From positions 3,163,353 through 3,227,352 of the forward strand of contig NW_024737068.1 in assembly GCF_018991925.1 (NCBI RefSeq): DNA of 64,000 nt. Direction: 5' to 3'. This document shows, piece by piece, positions 51,363 to 63,416 of the stretch. The position numbers and the translations under genes were made by a program. Every line of letters begins with the position of its first letter. Position 1 is the stretch's first letter. The stretch comes from Homarus americanus. Lineage: Eukaryota; Arthropoda; Malacostraca; Decapoda; Nephropidae. The notes beneath the pieces were generated by a model. The model was given only the letters and a program-made list of their open reading frames with translations. It did not search any database and was not told the DNA's origin.

Positions 51363-52225
51363 AACATAAGAACATAAGAAAATAAGGGGTCTGCAATAGG
51401 CCGGTTGGCCTGTGCTGCATGGCAGCTCCTCTCGAGAGTTACTACCACTCTCTATCATCCATGAATATATCCAGCCTCCTTTTGAAACTTTCCAGCGTTC
51501 CAGCACTTACTACAAAGTTGCTAAGCTTGTTCCACTCGTCCACCACCATTTTTGTAAACCTAAACCTAAACTTATCCAACTTAAATCCGTTGTTCCGAGT
51601 CATATCCTGCTCGGATATTATAAGAACTTTATCTATATCACCTTTATTGATTCCTTTCACCCACTTGAATACTTCTATCATATCTCCCCGCACTCTTCGT
51701 CTTTCTAGAGAATGCAAGTTTAGTTTATTTAACCTATCCTGATATGGAAGGTTTCTAAGTCCCGGAATCATTTTCGTCATTCTTCGCTGCACCGACTCTA
51801 GTGAATTGATATCCATTCTATAATAAGGGCACCAGAACTGAACCGCATAATCGAGGTGCGGCCTGACTAGCGCAAGATATAGTTGCAATAAGACCTCTGC
51901 ACTCTTATTTCTTACACTTCTAGAAATAAAACCCAATACTCTGTTTGCCTTATTTCGAACATTAACGCACTGTTTTCTAGGCCGTTGGTCCGGGCTTACA
52001 AGTACCCCTAGGTCTCTTTCACAAGTCGACTTCTCTAGGTTGATGTTGTTAAGGCTGTATACATTGACAGTATTTGTTCTTCCAATATTAAGTACGCTGC
52101 ACTTGCTGGTGTTGAATTTCATTTGCCATTTTTCAGACCACCCCTGCAGTTTATTTAGATCCTCCTGTAATGCATTTGCATCCTGCCCTGAATTAATCTG
52201 CAGCCTTATTTTGGTGTCATCCGGA
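51363..52225 (-). pseudogene. CR1-type LINE 3' part, copy 5
   Basis: Minus frame from PDDTKIRLQINSGQDANALQ (just after the FADD box) through WQMKFNTSKCSVLNIG, KPHLDYAVQFWCPY-type residues and NGFKLDKFRFRF to MDDREW, then the GAACATAAG tail at 51363. A small in-frame loss near 51560 removes part of EIGRNWF. It is the same subfamily as copies 1 and 3 and lacks motifs A to C. Confidence 0.88.
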
Positions 52226-52345
52226 GTACCTTGGCTTTCGTCTTTATTCAAGACATATTCAGTTGCCTTTGAAGATGTCTTGAATGGTTTTATCGAGATT
52301 TATCTTGTCCACGTTTCCATTGTGGACCTACATGATCGAGCACTA
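52226..52345. repeat. PLE-iii fragments around a palindromic junction
   Basis: GGCTTTCGTCTTTATTCAAG ACATATTCAG is the complement of the PLE-iii core, and GAAGATGTCTTGAATGG follows in the plus orientation. The block GTCCACGTTTCCATTGTGGA at 52300-52342 is the terminal repeat seen at 26313, 27810 and 31322. Confidence 0.65.
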
Positions 52346-54240
<1,895 letters not shown>

Positions 54241-56960
54241 GACTACATTTCATCCCTTCTCAGCTCCCTACAACTGAAGACACGGGTACGGAGTCTGCCA
54301 AAGGCTTCAGACCCACATCTGATCGGATGTTGAATCTCTTCATTGATGTCTGCGGTGATGGACAGGTGGCAGCAAATATAATGAAAGTGGGTAACATTGG
54401 AGAGGGTAGTACCGTTAAGCTTCATGGATGGTGGAGGTGTGGGTGAACCAGGGGCAGGCTGAAAGAGAATATGAGTCTTACGTACATTCACCTCAAGGCC
54501 GAAGTGTGCATAAACATCTGCATAAGTGTTCAGGATCTCCTGTAGGTCGCGTTCAGTGTGAGCGACAAAGGTGAGGTAGTCTGCATAATGAAGTTCAGTA
54601 ATGTAAGCTGCTGTCACCTTTGTTCCTGCCTGGAGTCGCCTTATGTTGAATAGACCCTTCATCTGGTAATGGATGTTCACCCCGCCGGCTAAATTGACAC
54701 TGACACGAGTAAGAAAGGCAGGCAAGAAAATGGAAAAAAAAGAGTTGGTGCCAGTACACATCTTTGTTTTACCCCCGTTTGGATGGGTAAAAACTCAGAC
54801 TGGGTACCATTGTGCAGGACGCTGCCGTTCATGCCATAGTGGACTTGCCTCACATTGGTGATGAATTTTGGTGGGCAGCCAAAACGACTGAAGGTCCGCC
54901 AGAGGGCTTCCCTATTAACCGAGTCATAGGCCTTGGATAGGTCGAGAAAGGCCTTGTACAGGTCACGGAGTCATTCTCTACATGTCAGTGATGCTATGTG
55001 ATGGTCTAAAGCCACAATGAGATTCTGGGAGGAAGTTTATCCGCCTCAGGAAGAAATCTGTTTCGGAGGACTCGGGCAATAATCTTGCCAGCTACGGACA
55101 GCAGCGAGATCCCGCGGTAGTTGCCACAGTCTGATCGGACTCCCTTGTTCTTATAAATTTGTAGGATGGAGGCATCATTAAGAGCTTTGGGGGATTTCCT
55201 CCTTTTCCCACATATTCTCCAGGAGAGAGTGGAGACGGCTGGTAAGCAGAGGTCCTCTTGCTTTATCCACCTCGGCTAGGATTCCATCAGGCCCTGAGGT
55301 TTTGATGTTCTTCATATGTTTGGTAGTAGCTGTATAATATGGACACGAAGTAGTACCTTAAGCTGTGTATTATCATATTACTGTATTAATTATGTATAGT
55401 ACAGTATTACAGAACATGTATTAATTCTATGTAATATTTCCATTTATTATGCACCATGTTATGTATATGAATTATCATATTTATATTTTATGTATTCAGC
55501 TTGTGAATGCTGGCATCTGAACATGCCAGCACGCAGTAATACATAGAGTGAAGACCACCAGTCCTTATGGTGCGGAAGCGAGTTTCTTGGTCCATCTCTG
55601 TATATCTCCCGTACGAGAATAAGAACCTATTTTTAAGATAACAAGTGTTTGTGTATACCCTCAGTAGTGTAGAACATTTTGGGGGTATCAAAGGCAAACA
55701 TAGAGTAGTAGCTACCTCATCCAGGGATGGAGGATAGCTAAGGTGGGTCAACTCTGGATGCTGAGGGACCCGTTGGTTACTCAAGACATCCGCATCGGTG
55801 TTTTGGTAAAGTGGCGAATGAAAGGGATCTTTCCAGGGCCGAAGGATGCCTTCTTCATCTTTAATTAGGGAGTTACTATCGGATGAGCAGAGGGGGCTGC
55901 GCCATGAGTGATTGGCCCATAAAATGTTTCAGTAGAATTGAAAAAATTGTGCATCCTCTGTTGATCTGCAAGCTTTTGCATTTCACATGCTTTATTTTTA
56001 AACCAGTCATTCTTTAGATCGCGAAGTTTGCGCTGGGCCGCCGCTTCCTTTTTGAGGAAGGTATCAGCTTTGGTCCGAGACTGAGAGCTGTTTTGCCAGT
56101 CAGTTAAAGCAGCACATTTATCATCGACGAGTACATTAATTTCCGGGTCATTTATATCAAACCAAGGCCTCTCTGCAGATTTTTGTCATGACAGTGTCGA
56201 GTATACCTCATTCGGCACTGGAATTTGGGTTGTTTGTTGTTGGGTTGCTTATCAGCCTATATTCTATCTTCTCACTGGTATCATGTGCTATTTGTAACGG
56301 TCCGCTGGATACTTCAGACGCTTAGTTTTAAAACCTCTTTTGAAGGCTTGCCGCCTTCGCTGTTTTACGGCGACGTGAAGTGAGAGCTTATCTCTGACGA
56401 GTCGATGATCAATGTCGCAGTGGTCTGAGCCACACATGGTTCGGGTGATGAGGACATCTCGGCGATCTCTTTCTCTGACAATGATGTAGTCAATCAGTTG
56501 TCAGTGTTTAGATCGTGGGTGATGCCACGATCCCTTGAACTTGTCGCCCTGCCTGAACAAGATATTGGTGTTAGTGTGGTTGCGTGCAGCACACTTGCTG
56601 AGGAGGAATACGTCATTGGGATTACACTTGCCGAGTCCATTTCTCCCTTTGATTTCCTGCCAAAAGTCAGCATCTCTGTCAGCTCAGGCACTGATGTTAC
56701 CTTGGAACACAACCTTATCTTCTCTAGGGATAGAGATTAGCATTCTGTCAAGGTTGGCATGAAAGGCCTCCTCGATGTCATCCTCTGCATTCAGAATTGG
56801 GGCATATGCACTGATGAAGAAGGAATGACGTGAGTCACTCCAGGGGACTCTGAGCATCATGAGGCGCTCATTGATCCCAACAGGCATTTGAGTTAGCCTA
56901 TGTAGGATGCATTGGCGGATGGCAAAACCGAAACGACTGTAGCCAGTCAAACTCCACACT
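54241..56960 (-). pseudogene. LINE-A copy c: endonuclease and reverse transcriptase, dead
   Basis: In minus-strand order, the endonuclease (56959-56240) contains HSFFISAYAPILNAEDDIEE, a GKCNPND-type block in a second frame, LIDYIIVRERDRRDVLI and GSDHCDIDHRLVRDKLSLH, with SDH intact. A linker and HPELTHLSYPPSLDEV follow near 55770. Then come a 373-bp foreign insert (55332-55704) and the reverse transcriptase, with motif A degraded near 54950. The 54243-54761 frame carries NLAGGVNIHYQMKGLFNIRR, ELHYADYLTFVAHTERDLQE (YADD changed to YADY) and HFGLEVNVRKTHILFQPAPG. Frameshifts and stops are numerous. The 3' end (thumb, finger) is missing after 54241. Confidence 0.82.
55332..55704. mobile_element. 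373-bp insert with 9-bp target duplication in LINE-A
   Basis: The LINE-A reading is interrupted between GTAGTAGCT (55323-55331) and GTAGTAGCT (55705-55713). The insert is AT-rich on its left side, has no inverted ends and no reading frame of note. The type is unknown; a short retroposon is possible. Confidence 0.65.
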
Positions 56961-57589
56961 TCACGTGAATGTAGTGCTCTACCAACATCCCAGTTACACT
57001 CTACACTTCACGTGACCGCAGTGTTCCAGTGTTCCACTAGTGTTTCATTTCTCTCAGGCCGTACAAACATGACTCTAATAGGGGACCTAGTGTGGAATCC
57101 CAGCGATTATCGTCAGCAGTGAGTAATGCAACAATGGACCATCTACCAACTACCATCAACTATTCATCTACCTCAGGAGGCCTTGTAACAGGGAAGTACA
57201 TGACCGTGATTTTTGCACGTGACCAGCTGACCGCTAACCGGACACTCCACTCACGTGACTCATGACCTCCACTAGCTTCTCCACCTTACCTGCTGTCTCC
57301 CCTCCTCCACCCATACGCCATTGCCAGGTGCACAACGTTGCAACTATGAGTTTAGTTAACTAATTACTAATTGCTGTGTTAATTAAATTAGTGTGATGCA
57401 TGCAGCATTTGTTATATACAATAGGATGTGTTCAGCCATCACTGAGTGTAAATTAATGGTTATGTATTCTTTTTTGTTAAAACTCCATGTCACAAGGCTT
57501 TAATTTCAGACCAAGGTCAGACAGCCAGCCTAAGGTGTCAATTAAGTCAGAACTACAAATAGGGGTATTAAAGCAGAATATTAGCACCA
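56961..57589. other. Spacer without genes
   Basis: A phrase of ACACTTCACGTGA(A/C) type repeats at 56966 and 57003. No coding signal. Confidence 0.5.
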
Positions 57590-58460
57590 AGATGGCCACT
57601 GCCAAGGCAGTCTAATAGGTAGCAGTATGTCTGCTATAATCATCAAGCTGACTCCTCACCAATTTTGTATGGCGTACCTCAAGGCTACATTCTCGGTCCT
57701 GTATTGTTTTTGTTGTACATAAACTCTATAGTCCACTCCTGCACACTCATAAAATACAATCTATTTGCAGACGATAGTAATGTCAATGCCAGCAACTCAG
57801 ACCTCCATTCCTTGGTGAGAACTATGAACACTGAATTGACTAAAGTCAGAACCTGTGTAATACGTAATAAACTGACCTTAAACCTCGAGAAAAAAAAAAC
57901 ACTACACAATCTTGCACAGAAGGAAAAACTTAACTCTAGATTTAGATCCCCCCTGTACCTTGTCAATACAGTCCTTAAACGCGCACAAAATACTAAATTC
58001 CTTGGGGTCATTGTTGATGAGAAACTTAGCTGGAGACACCACATACAGGCCAATTCTAGTAAAGTCATTAAACAGTACCGTATCATGTATTACATTCGAC
58101 AGTCACTCACTCTTACAACAATGAAAGAAATCTGTTATGATCTTGTTTACAAACACCTGATACACTGTCACACACTATGGAGGGCCTCTGGTTCTTCAAA
58201 AACACAACCCCTGGTTACTGCACAAAAGATAGTTGTGCTGACAACAAACTACTTTTTAACAAATGATCACACAAATGAACAATTTGCTAAAATGATAAAA
58301 TTCGAGAATATTAACACTTACTGCTATGCCCTATTTGTTTACAAATCTGCCAATCACTTGCATGATAATAATTATTTCCAGTTCCGGAATAATCAGAGAT
58401 ACAACTTAAGGCACCCAGAGCTACTAAGACCCCAGCTATGCGCTCCTCTCTGTCCCAGAC
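57590..58460 (+). pseudogene. Non-LTR reverse transcriptase fragment, second half (LINE-D)
   Basis: A plus frame with QYVCYNHQADSSPILYGVPQ (one stop upstream), GVPQGYILGPVLFLLYIN (motif B), YNLFADDSNVN (motif C, FADD intact), LTLNLEKKKT (motif D) and TKFLGVIVDEKLSW. It then runs a long thumb/C-terminal segment to RQ-type residues NLRHPELLRPQL. The frame of 267 codons from 57665 is open. It ends at 58460 where LTR-Y starts, so the element was cut by that insertion. It belongs to the same type as the fragment at 1-155. Confidence 0.82.
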
Positions 58461-59394
58461 TGTAAGGGCCGTAACGAGCAGGATGGTTGCCGCCGCTCGT
58501 TTGCTTGTTCGCGTCCCCACTTGGGGACGGAGGTGAGAACGTCACTGCTGCCTCGACACACAGATCAGACACTACCCAGCTAGCACCACAGCTGCACTTC
58601 CCCACTGCTCGTTCAAATTCTGGTTGTGTTCTCTTCTTATGTGCCCTGGGCTCGTGGGCTGTTACCCCAGACCTTTACAAATCTACTGTCAATCTCCAGA
58701 CACTACCCAGCTAGCACCACAGCTGCACTTCCCCACTGCTCGTTCAAATTCTGGTTGTGTTCTTTTCCGATGTGTCCTGGGGTTGTGGGCTGTTTCCCCA
58801 GACCTTCACAAATCGACTGTCAATCTCCGGACACTTACCCCAGCTATTACCTCGGCTGCCACGTCATCCCCACTTCCTCCACACCGTCTGTGCCACGATG
58901 TTTCTCCTGTGTAGCAAGACATCGCCAGCCGGCACCAAGTGAGGAAGCTGACTTGACCTTCTCCCTGAGAGTTGATCACTGCTTTCCAGAACTTTCTCCA
59001 GGGCCGCCGCTGTAGGAAATATCTGTTCATTGTTTGATTACATTAATTGTTTGACTCCCTTAATTGTTTGACTCCATTAATTGTTTAACTCCCATAATTG
59101 TTTGATTCTCTTAATTGTTTTATTCCATTAATCGTTGACTCCAGTAATTGTTTGACTCCATTAATTGTTTGACTCCCATAATTGTTTGATTCTCTTAATT
59201 GTTTGACTCCCGTAATTGTTATTTAATATTTGTGTGAGTGGTGTCAGAGTTTTGTGTTATTTTCATAGTAAAGAGATGTCAATCTCTAACGGTTGTTTGT
59301 TATCCCTCGGAAAAGCATGTTTCTTGACATTCCTCTTATAAGATCCTGATTAGGCTGGCAAGGGATTTCTATCCCTAAGTCCCAGGCCTTTACA
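58461..59394 (+). mobile_element. LTR-Y, second copy (5' LTR)
   Basis: Starts TGTAAGGGCCGTAACG and ends CAGGCCTTTACA (934 bp), matching the minus-strand LTR at 10657-11445. It has a tandem duplication of about 130 bp: CAGACACTACCCAGCTAGCA recurs at 58567 and 58697, with a weaker third at about 58828. It also has an array of TTAATTGTTTGACTCC units (about 59035-59215). GTAGACC-type TATA was not found. It is followed by a primer site. Confidence 0.85.
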
Positions 59395-59396
59395 GG

Positions 59397-59415
59397 AGGC
59401 GACCTTGCCAGGATT
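59397..59415 (+). other. Primer-binding site after LTR-Y, tRNA-Arg-like
   Basis: AGGCGACCTTGCCAGGATT begins two bases after the LTR; the expected first T reads A. The complement AATCCTGGCAAGGTCGCC(A) resembles the 3' part of a tRNA-Arg. The internal region is cut at about 59450. Confidence 0.65.
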
Positions 59416-59450
59416 GTCTCTGACTTTGGTTTCTGAGGGCTAACATTCGT

Positions 59451-60116
59451 TAGACTTCATCCATGACTGGTACAAGGACTACAAGCCTGACAACTCCCAA
59501 AGTTTCCATGACGATCTGATAGATAGGACTTATGCATACTTCACCAACAATGCCTCCACCAAAAAAAGGAGAAAACGTGGTCAGCATAATGGGAACATGC
59601 AGCAGCAGTGCTCTAATGACCCTGAGTTGAAAAAAACTCAGGGCTAGAGTCAGGAGGGTGGGTAAGGGTTACAAACAAATTAGAACACCTCAAATGTTAC
59701 AATTGTATCAAGCTTCCCTTGCTATCCTCTGCAAAAGTCGAATAAGCTAATAACAAAGTGGGCTCGTGTGTCTAGCTATGACCAGCTAGGACTCGGGGAC
59801 TCCTTGATGAGAAGTCTGTAGAGAGAAGTAATCTTATTAACTTTATGCTAGGCAAACAGCACGATGAGTGTGATGTTCCATATACTGAGTGGGAGCTTCA
59901 CGCCGCCATCGCCAGGGGTAGGTCTACTTCCCATGGAGAGGACGGAGTCACCTACAACATCGTTAGAATACTAAGGTGTGTGCCGGGCAATCCATTGTTG
60001 GTATTGTACAATATGAGTCATGCCGAGGGCCAACTACCCACATCATGGACCAGCAGTATTGTTGTACCAATACCGAAACCAGGACAGCCTGATGCTTTTC
60101 GTCCCATACCACTAAC
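59451..60116 (+). pseudogene. LINE-C: linker and reverse transcriptase start, interrupted
   Basis: HDWYKDYKPDNSQSFHDDLI at 59460 starts a LINE ORF2 linker, with frame breaks up to about 59840. From 59845 the frame is open: YTEWELHAAIARGRSTSHGE, DGVTYNIVRILRCVPGNP, SSIVVPIPKPGQPDAFRPIP and LT at 60116, the first reverse-transcriptase blocks. The reading continues after the Gypsy insertion at 63417. Confidence 0.82.
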
Positions 60117-60405
60117 TGATGGTTACAAGTGTTCCCTGAAGAATGCAGTGATGGGTAGGGAAACACAGGGTAACACTGAAGTCCGTTTATTAAGGGATAG
60201 GAGAAATACAAGTGGTGACTAGCGTGTGCCATGCACGGCTCACACAGTCAGACTGAGACTGCCTTGCCATATGGCAGCCTCGGGGCAATGTTGCCACATA
60301 ACACGTGCAGTGTTGCCACGTAATTATATATATAAATGCTACTCGGCACAGTAGCTTATTTACAAGGTTGCTACTCGGCACAGTAGCTTAGATGCATAAC
60401 CTACA
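60117..60405 (-). repeat. 3' LTR of the young Gypsy element
   Basis: The minus strand starts TGTAGGTTATGCATC and ends CTTGTAACCATCA. It contains a duplicated GCTACTCGGCACAGTAGCTTA (plus strand) and TATATATAAATG near 60325. Confidence 0.93.
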
Positions 60406-61173
60406 TCTCCCTCCCCCCTCACCCTCATAGTCTTTGTCTTGAGCGGACTTCTTAGTCCTAAGTCGCTCCGAGCGTCGAGGTGCACTGTGGGGCGGATCCT
60501 CGTGAGGTGTAGGTAACTCGTCCTCGGTCAGGGGGCCAGCAGCAGGGGGTGGGACTGGCCGGAGGAAGCGGCGGTTCCTCCACCAGACACGGCCGCTCAG
60601 CATCCTGACTTTGTAGTCCCGCGACCGGCCGACGCCCATCACTATGCCCACCTTGTCCCAACGTGTCGTCGTCAGGTCCTGGACGCGGACAAGGGCACCA
60701 ATCTCCACTGGCTGAAGAGGGCGGGCACGGTCGTCATACCGAGCCTTGGCGTCCAGGGCACGTGTAGCGGCGCGGCGGTCGCACCTCTCGGCTCTGGTCT
60801 GCCAGACCTTCGCAAAGGCCTTGGTGTGTGCAGGAATGCAAGAGCGGAGAGGGTGACCATACAGGATCTGGGCAGGGGAGCGTCCTGTGTGGGTGGGAGT
60901 GGACGCGGGTTCTGGGCAGCTCTGTGCGGCAGCACCAGGCGCGTCGCTCATTGATTCACGCACCCTGCTGGCGGTGTACCGAGCAGCTGGGATCTGCTCG
61001 GGAAAGTCTCTGGGCACCACGCCTAACTCCTTGCAATGCTCCCACGACAACAAGGGTGTAGCGAGAGTAGGCTGCACGTCGATCCATCCGTGACACGACT
61101 TGTCGCCGTAGGTGATCTCAGCTTGAAAGGAGCCCACAGCGTCCGGCATCTGGAAACCGTCCGCATTGTAGTA
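60388..61173 (-). CDS. Protease C-terminal part fused to integrase C terminus
   Basis: The 253-codon frame from ATG 61149 continues the protease frame upstream of the amber codon at 61174. Residues 1-60 (SFQAEITYGDKSCHGWIDVQ, LLSWEHCKELGVV) fit the end of a retropepsin-like domain. At about residue 88 it passes to HTGRSPAQILYGHPLRSCIP, then VEIGALVRVQDL and DYKVRMLSGRVWWRNRRFLR, the C-terminal DNA-binding part of a Gypsy integrase. The reverse transcriptase, RNase H and catalytic DDE core that lie between these in complete Pol are deleted, yet the frame is kept. It ends near the purine tract. Confidence 0.8.
   Translation of the reverse strand, partial: YYNADGFQMPDAVGSFQAEITYGDKSCHGWIDVQPTLATPLLSWEHCKELGVVPRDFPEQIPAARYTASRVRESMSDAPGAAAQSCPEPASTPTHTGRSPAQILYGHPLRSCIPAHTKAFAKVWQTRAERCDRRAATRALDAKARYDDRARPLQPVEIGALVRVQDLTTTRWDKVGIVMGVGRSRDYKVRMLSGRVWWRNRRFLRPVPPPAAGPLTEDELPTPHEDPPHSAPRRSERLRTKKSAQDKDYEGEGGGRCRLCI
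60406..60428 (-). other. Polypurine tract
   Basis: The minus strand reads GAGGGTGAGGGGGGAGGGAG and A directly before the 3' LTR. It is an uninterrupted purine run apart from one T and fits plus-strand priming. Confidence 0.85.
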
Positions 61174-62217
61174 CTACAGCTGCGACGGTGGTCCCAGGTC
61201 GCGTTTGGTGAGGCCCAGTTTCTGGAGGTGCTTCAACCCAATCACCGTAGTATCAGTGCCGGTGTCCGGTATCACCTCGATGTGACCCAACACATCACCG
61301 TGTGTGACGGCGACGCGGATGGTAGGGGAAGGGGTAGCCCTGGGGCGTGTGGTAGAGTCCACCCTTATGATGTGACTCAGCTGCTGCTTGGGGCTGCGTT
61401 GGCCATCTGAAGGGGGCTGCGTGCGAACCACTCCGAGGGAAGTGCGCTGCTTTCCTCCTCGTCTCGGGCTTTTGGGATTGGGTTGGAGGCAGCACTTGTC
61501 GTAGTGTCCATAGCGACCGCAGGCCTGACACTTGTGTCCTCGTGCAGGGCACCTGTCTGTGTTAGACCAGTGGCCCTTACGGTCACATCCACGACACAGT
61601 GCGCCGGCGGCCGGGCATGTCTTGGGGCCATGCTGCTTTCCACAGCTGCCACAGGAAGCACTAGGCGGAGGCGTGGAAGAACGTGCGGCAGCCTTCACGT
61701 TGTTGCCCGCTTTCTTATCCTTCTTGTATTGTGAGATAGCTCTGACAGCAGGTGGGGCCCATAAGGCAGAGGTGGCGGACTTAGTGGCCTCGTACGACCG
61801 ACATTCAATCACTACCACCTGGAGTGTGGAGGAAGCGTCCAGGGGGATGAGTGTCTGCACCAACTCTTCTTGCCTGACACCTGTCAAGATCCCGTGCTTG
61901 ATCCAGGCTTCCTCACATTCCCGGCTGTGCGCCTTGCAGACGTCGATCTCCTCTGACAAACTCTTCAAGCGTACAAAAAAGTCGTCAAAGGATTCGTTCT
62001 CCGCCTGCTTGCAGCTGGTGAAGGCGCGGCGACGCAAAGCCTCGTTATTCCGACCCTTAACATGCTCCTGTAAAAGGTCGAGCACATCCGTCACTGAAGA
62101 GGTAGAATCGGGAGGCACTTGCAATGTGTGCTCCAAAACTCTCTGGGTCTCCAGCGACAAACACATCCACAGTTGGATGAGCTGTTTGTTCGGAGGCATG
62201 CTGTCAAGGTCCACCAT
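61174..62217 (-). CDS. Gag C-terminal part with three zinc knuckles and protease start
   Basis: 347 codons from 62217. The first part (MPPNKQLIQLWMCLSLETQR, FDDFFVRLKSLSEEIDVCKA) is a Gag capsid-like helical region. Three knuckles follow: CGSCGKQHGPKTC, CRGCDRKGHWSNTDRC and CQACGRYGHYDKCC, which bind RNA in the capsid. The protease active site reads VIPDTGTDTTVIG (DTG) near residue 315. The frame ends in TAG at 61174 and continues in the same frame downstream, so it is either a single mutation or a readthrough stop. The real Gag start lies further upstream in another frame (62692-62249). Confidence 0.85.
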   Translation of the reverse strand: MVDLDSMPPNKQLIQLWMCLSLETQRVLEHTLQVPPDSTSSVTDVLDLLQEHVKGRNNEALRRRAFTSCKQAENESFDDFFVRLKSLSEEIDVCKAHSRECEEAWIKHGILTGVRQEELVQTLIPLDASSTLQVVVIECRSYEATKSATSALWAPPAVRAISQYKKDKKAGNNVKAAARSSTPPPSASCGSCGKQHGPKTCPAAGALCRGCDRKGHWSNTDRCPARGHKCQACGRYGHYDKCCLQPNPKSPRRGGKQRTSLGVVRTQPPSDGQRSPKQQLSHIIRVDSTTRPRATPSPTIRVAVTHGDVLGHIEVIPDTGTDTTVIGLKHLQKLGLTKRDLGPPSQL

Positions 62218-62248
62218 CGTGGAGTAATCTGTCCAACGCCGCCTTCAC

Positions 62249-62692
62249 TCACGAAAAAGCTGAAACGTGACGTAAGGTGAGAGGCCGGGTGGGAGCTGTT
62301 TGTTTGGAGGCAAGAGTACCTGGAGGACGCTGGTGTGGTGGAGGAGGGAGGATATTGGCGCCTTGATGCGCGCTACCTGCGAGTGAGGGAGGGTGGGTTA
62401 GCGCCAGGGTTGCCAATAGTGCCTCAAAACGCAATTTTTCCTCCTCTCTTCGTGTCTCCTCCCTCTGAAGTTCCATCTCTCTTCGTCTCTCGTCCCGGTC
62501 GTCCATCCACCTCAGAATTATGGCAATGTCCGTCACTGGAGGTGGAGGATGAGAGTCTGCGCCTGGTGGAGGGGAAGGTGGTGGGGAGTCGTGTCTCCCA
62601 TCTTGACGTTGTCCCTTCTTACCGCCCATCTTAGTGTGTGCGTGGACTGCACTGTTTAGTATATAAAGTGGCGCCTCAACAGCTCGAACCAC
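62249..62692 (-). pseudogene. Gag N-terminal part
   Basis: From the ATG at about 62629 it reads MGGKKGQRQDGRHDSPPPSP, then RWMDDRDERRREMELQREET, a charged coiled coil, and a Pro-rich segment. It stops at 62249 (SAFS stop). The downstream Gag begins at 62217 in another frame, with an apparent shift between 62300 and 62400 and a TGA near 62245. The upstream 62693-63106 is leader. Confidence 0.65.
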
Positions 62693-63106
62693 ATATATAT
62701 GACATAAACAGCGCAGAAATAATGCAAAGAGTCCACTGTTCTGTCCGTGAGTGAGTGTGTGCGTGCATGCGTGTGTCTCAGAGACAGCAGATGCACTTCG
62801 TGGTGGCCTTAATGCCGGTGGCTAGAGACGCGGCGGGGGGGTGAGACCGTCAGTGTCTCCCGGGATGTCACACGAGAAGGGTGTACGCCTGCGTGCTCCG
62901 TGGGTACCACTAAAACACAGGCCAATGCTCAACTCTCAGCTCTAGACACACTAATATATTGACACTAACACTGCCACCGTCACTAAAAAGCACTGTGACG
63001 GCCCAACACTGCACATCGCGGCAAAACACAACACAACACACTATGAGTCGACGCGCATATCGCCGGCAGAGGTAACCGTCGGCATTGTTCACCACTTGTA
63101 AGTCCA

Positions 63107-63127
63107 CAGATCCTAGTCACTGCGCCA
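63107..63127 (-). other. Primer-binding site, tRNA-Ser-like
   Basis: The minus strand reads TGGCGCAGTGACTAGGATCT with no spacer after the LTR end CCATCA. Its first nine bases equal the site used by Gypsy elements that prime with tRNA-Ser (CTGCGCCA end). Confidence 0.75.
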
Positions 63128-63416
63128 TGATGGTTACAAGTGTTCCCTGAAGAATGCAGTGATGGGTAGGGAAACACCGGGTAACACTGAAGTCCGTTTA
63201 TTAAGGGATAGGAGAAATACAAGTGGTGACTAGCGTGTGCCATGCACGGCTCACACAGTCAGACTGAGACTGCCTTGCCATATGGCAGCCTCGGGGCAAT
63301 GTTGCCACATAACACGTGCAGTGTTGCCACGTAATTATATATATAAATGCTACTCGGCACAGTAGCTTATTTACAAGGTTGCTACTCGGCACAGTAGCTT
63401 AGATGCATAACCTACA
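63128..63416 (-). repeat. 5' LTR of the young Gypsy element
   Basis: 289 bp, one difference from the copy at 60117-60405. It is followed on the plus side by the target copy CTAAC (63417-63421). Confidence 0.93.

Larger units (their letters stand above)
60117..63416 (-). mobile_element. Young non-autonomous Gypsy-type LTR retrotransposon
   Basis: A 3.3 kb element with two 289-bp LTRs that differ at one visible position (CACAGGGT versus CACCGGGT), flanked by CTAAC at 60112-60116 and 63417-63421. On the minus strand the order is 5' LTR (63416-63128), a tRNA-Ser-like primer site touching it, a leader, gag with three zinc knuckles, protease, a fused integrase C terminus, a purine tract and the 3' LTR. 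Reverse transcriptase, RNase H and the integrase catalytic core are absent. It therefore needs enzymes from a relative. Confidence 0.93.
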
